A stretch of DNA of 6,589 nucleotides from Luminiphilus sp. (GTDB taxonomy: Bacteria > Pseudomonadota > Gammaproteobacteria > Pseudomonadales > Halieaceae). Positions 5,898-6,589 of the stretch are shown here, one piece after another. A program made the translations under genes and the position numbers. The notes beneath the pieces were generated by a model. It saw only the letters and a program-made list of their open reading frames with translations. It was not told the origin of the DNA and searched no databases. The DNA lies in assembly GCA_029251065.1 (NCBI GenBank), contig JAQXEB010000292.1, positions 1 through 6,589 on the forward strand, given 5' to 3'. Within the stretch, counting starts at the first letter, position 1, and each line of letters opens with the position of its first letter.

Positions 5898-6589
5898 ATG
5901 GCTTTTACAGGGCAGTTAGCCGTTATTACCGGCGGTGGCAGTGGTGTGGGGCAGGCCTGGGCCCGACAGCTCGCGGCTGACGGAGTCACCGTCGCCTTGC
6001 TGGACGTGAATACAGAGGGAATGGAAGCCACTGCTTCGGGTTTCGAAACGATTCACACCTTTGAGGTGGATATTACAGACTCCGATGCTGTAAGCGCTGT
6101 ATTTTCAACCATTGAAACGACATTAGGGCCCGTTGATCGAGTCGTCAATGCGGCCGCTATTATGCCCTTTGGACGGCTCGTCGACGAAGACCCCAGAGTG
6201 ACTAACAAGGTTATGTCTGTGAACTACGGCGGGTTGGCAAACGTTGCTACAGCGGCCTTGCCCCCTATGCTTGAGCGTGGATATGGCGATTTCATTAGCT
6301 TTTCGTCAATGACGGGCATCATTCCGGGGCTGCTGATGGGGGCCTACGCGTCGAGTAAGGCCGCCGTGCAGCATTACAGCGAAATTCTATACCACGAAAA
6401 CCGCGACAGCGGGCTTCGCTTTTGTTGTGTTTGTCCCCCTGCAGTGGCTACGCCGTTGTGGCGTCAGGCCGAGGCGACCGTGGTTCCAAAGCTCCCAGCG
6501 AGGGGCGAGACATTGACCCCTGATCAGGTCATTGCCGAAGTGGAGCGTTGTCTTGAGACCGACACACCGTTTGCCTACCCAGGAAAGCA
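5898..6589 (+). CDS. Short-chain dehydrogenase/reductase (SDR), 3' end outside the window
   Basis: A frame of 230 complete codons stays open to the window end. It is a classical SDR that probably interconverts an alcohol and a ketone with NAD(H). The Rossmann nucleotide motif T11-G-G-G-S-G-V-G18 is at the N-terminus. D36 at the end of the second strand (ALLDVN) favours NAD over NADP. D58 and N84-A-A-A follow, and then the catalytic tetrad N109, S137, Y150 (YASSK) and K154. The segment after the active site reads CPPAVATPLW, where most classical SDRs have PGxVxTP, so the first Gly of that loop is replaced by Pro. Classical SDRs are about 250-280 residues, so only a short C-terminal piece should be missing. 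Its start lies 9 bases after the P450 stop with its own ribosome binding site. Coupling to a P450 fits oxidation of the newly made hydroxyl group, which is inference. Confidence 0.93.
   Translation, partial: MAFTGQLAVITGGGSGVGQAWARQLAADGVTVALLDVNTEGMEATASGFETIHTFEVDITDSDAVSAVFSTIETTLGPVDRVVNAAAIMPFGRLVDEDPRVTNKVMSVNYGGLANVATAALPPMLERGYGDFISFSSMTGIIPGLLMGAYASSKAAVQHYSEILYHENRDSGLRFCCVCPPAVATPLWRQAEATVVPKLPARGETLTPDQVIAEVERCLETDTPFAYPGK

Overview
The window looks like chromosomal DNA of a Gram-negative, aerobic, probably marine gammaproteobacterium. The evidence is indirect: moderate GC, densely packed genes with GGAG-type ribosome binding sites, two exported sulfatase-type enzymes, and a soluble class I bacterial cytochrome P450 next to a short-chain dehydrogenase. 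This mix recalls catabolic clusters of the OM60/NOR5 (Halieaceae) kind, but the lineage is a guess.

Layout. Left half, minus strand, read right to left: a membrane-anchored or exported metallo-beta-lactamase-fold hydrolase of the alkylsulfatase (BDS1/SdsA) type (1357-2805), a COG2159 amidohydrolase (49-1266), and the first codons of a further gene leaving the window (1-17). Right half, plus strand: an exported formylglycine-type sulfatase (2885-4504), a possible 41-residue cysteine-rich small ORF that exactly bridges the next gap (4501-4626), a cytochrome P450 (4638-5888), and an SDR oxidoreductase cut by the window end (5898-6589 and beyond). The two arms diverge from a 79-base intergenic stretch (2806-2884). 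There is no RNA gene, insertion sequence or CRISPR array, and no gene-free stretch over 300 bases.

How the genes may work together (inference). Two sulfatase-type enzymes with unrelated folds and chemistry both carry N-terminal export signals, so they should act outside the cytoplasm. The P450, SDR and amidohydrolase lack such signals and should be cytoplasmic. A coherent reading is a catabolic locus for a sulfated lipophilic compound such as an alkyl sulfate or a sulfated sterol or terpenoid. The sulfate ester would be removed in the periplasm, the freed skeleton hydroxylated by the P450, the alcohol oxidised by the SDR, and a later intermediate cleaved, hydrated or decarboxylated by the amidohydrolase. 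No transporter, redox partner, formylglycine-generating enzyme or regulator is visible, so the substrate remains unknown.
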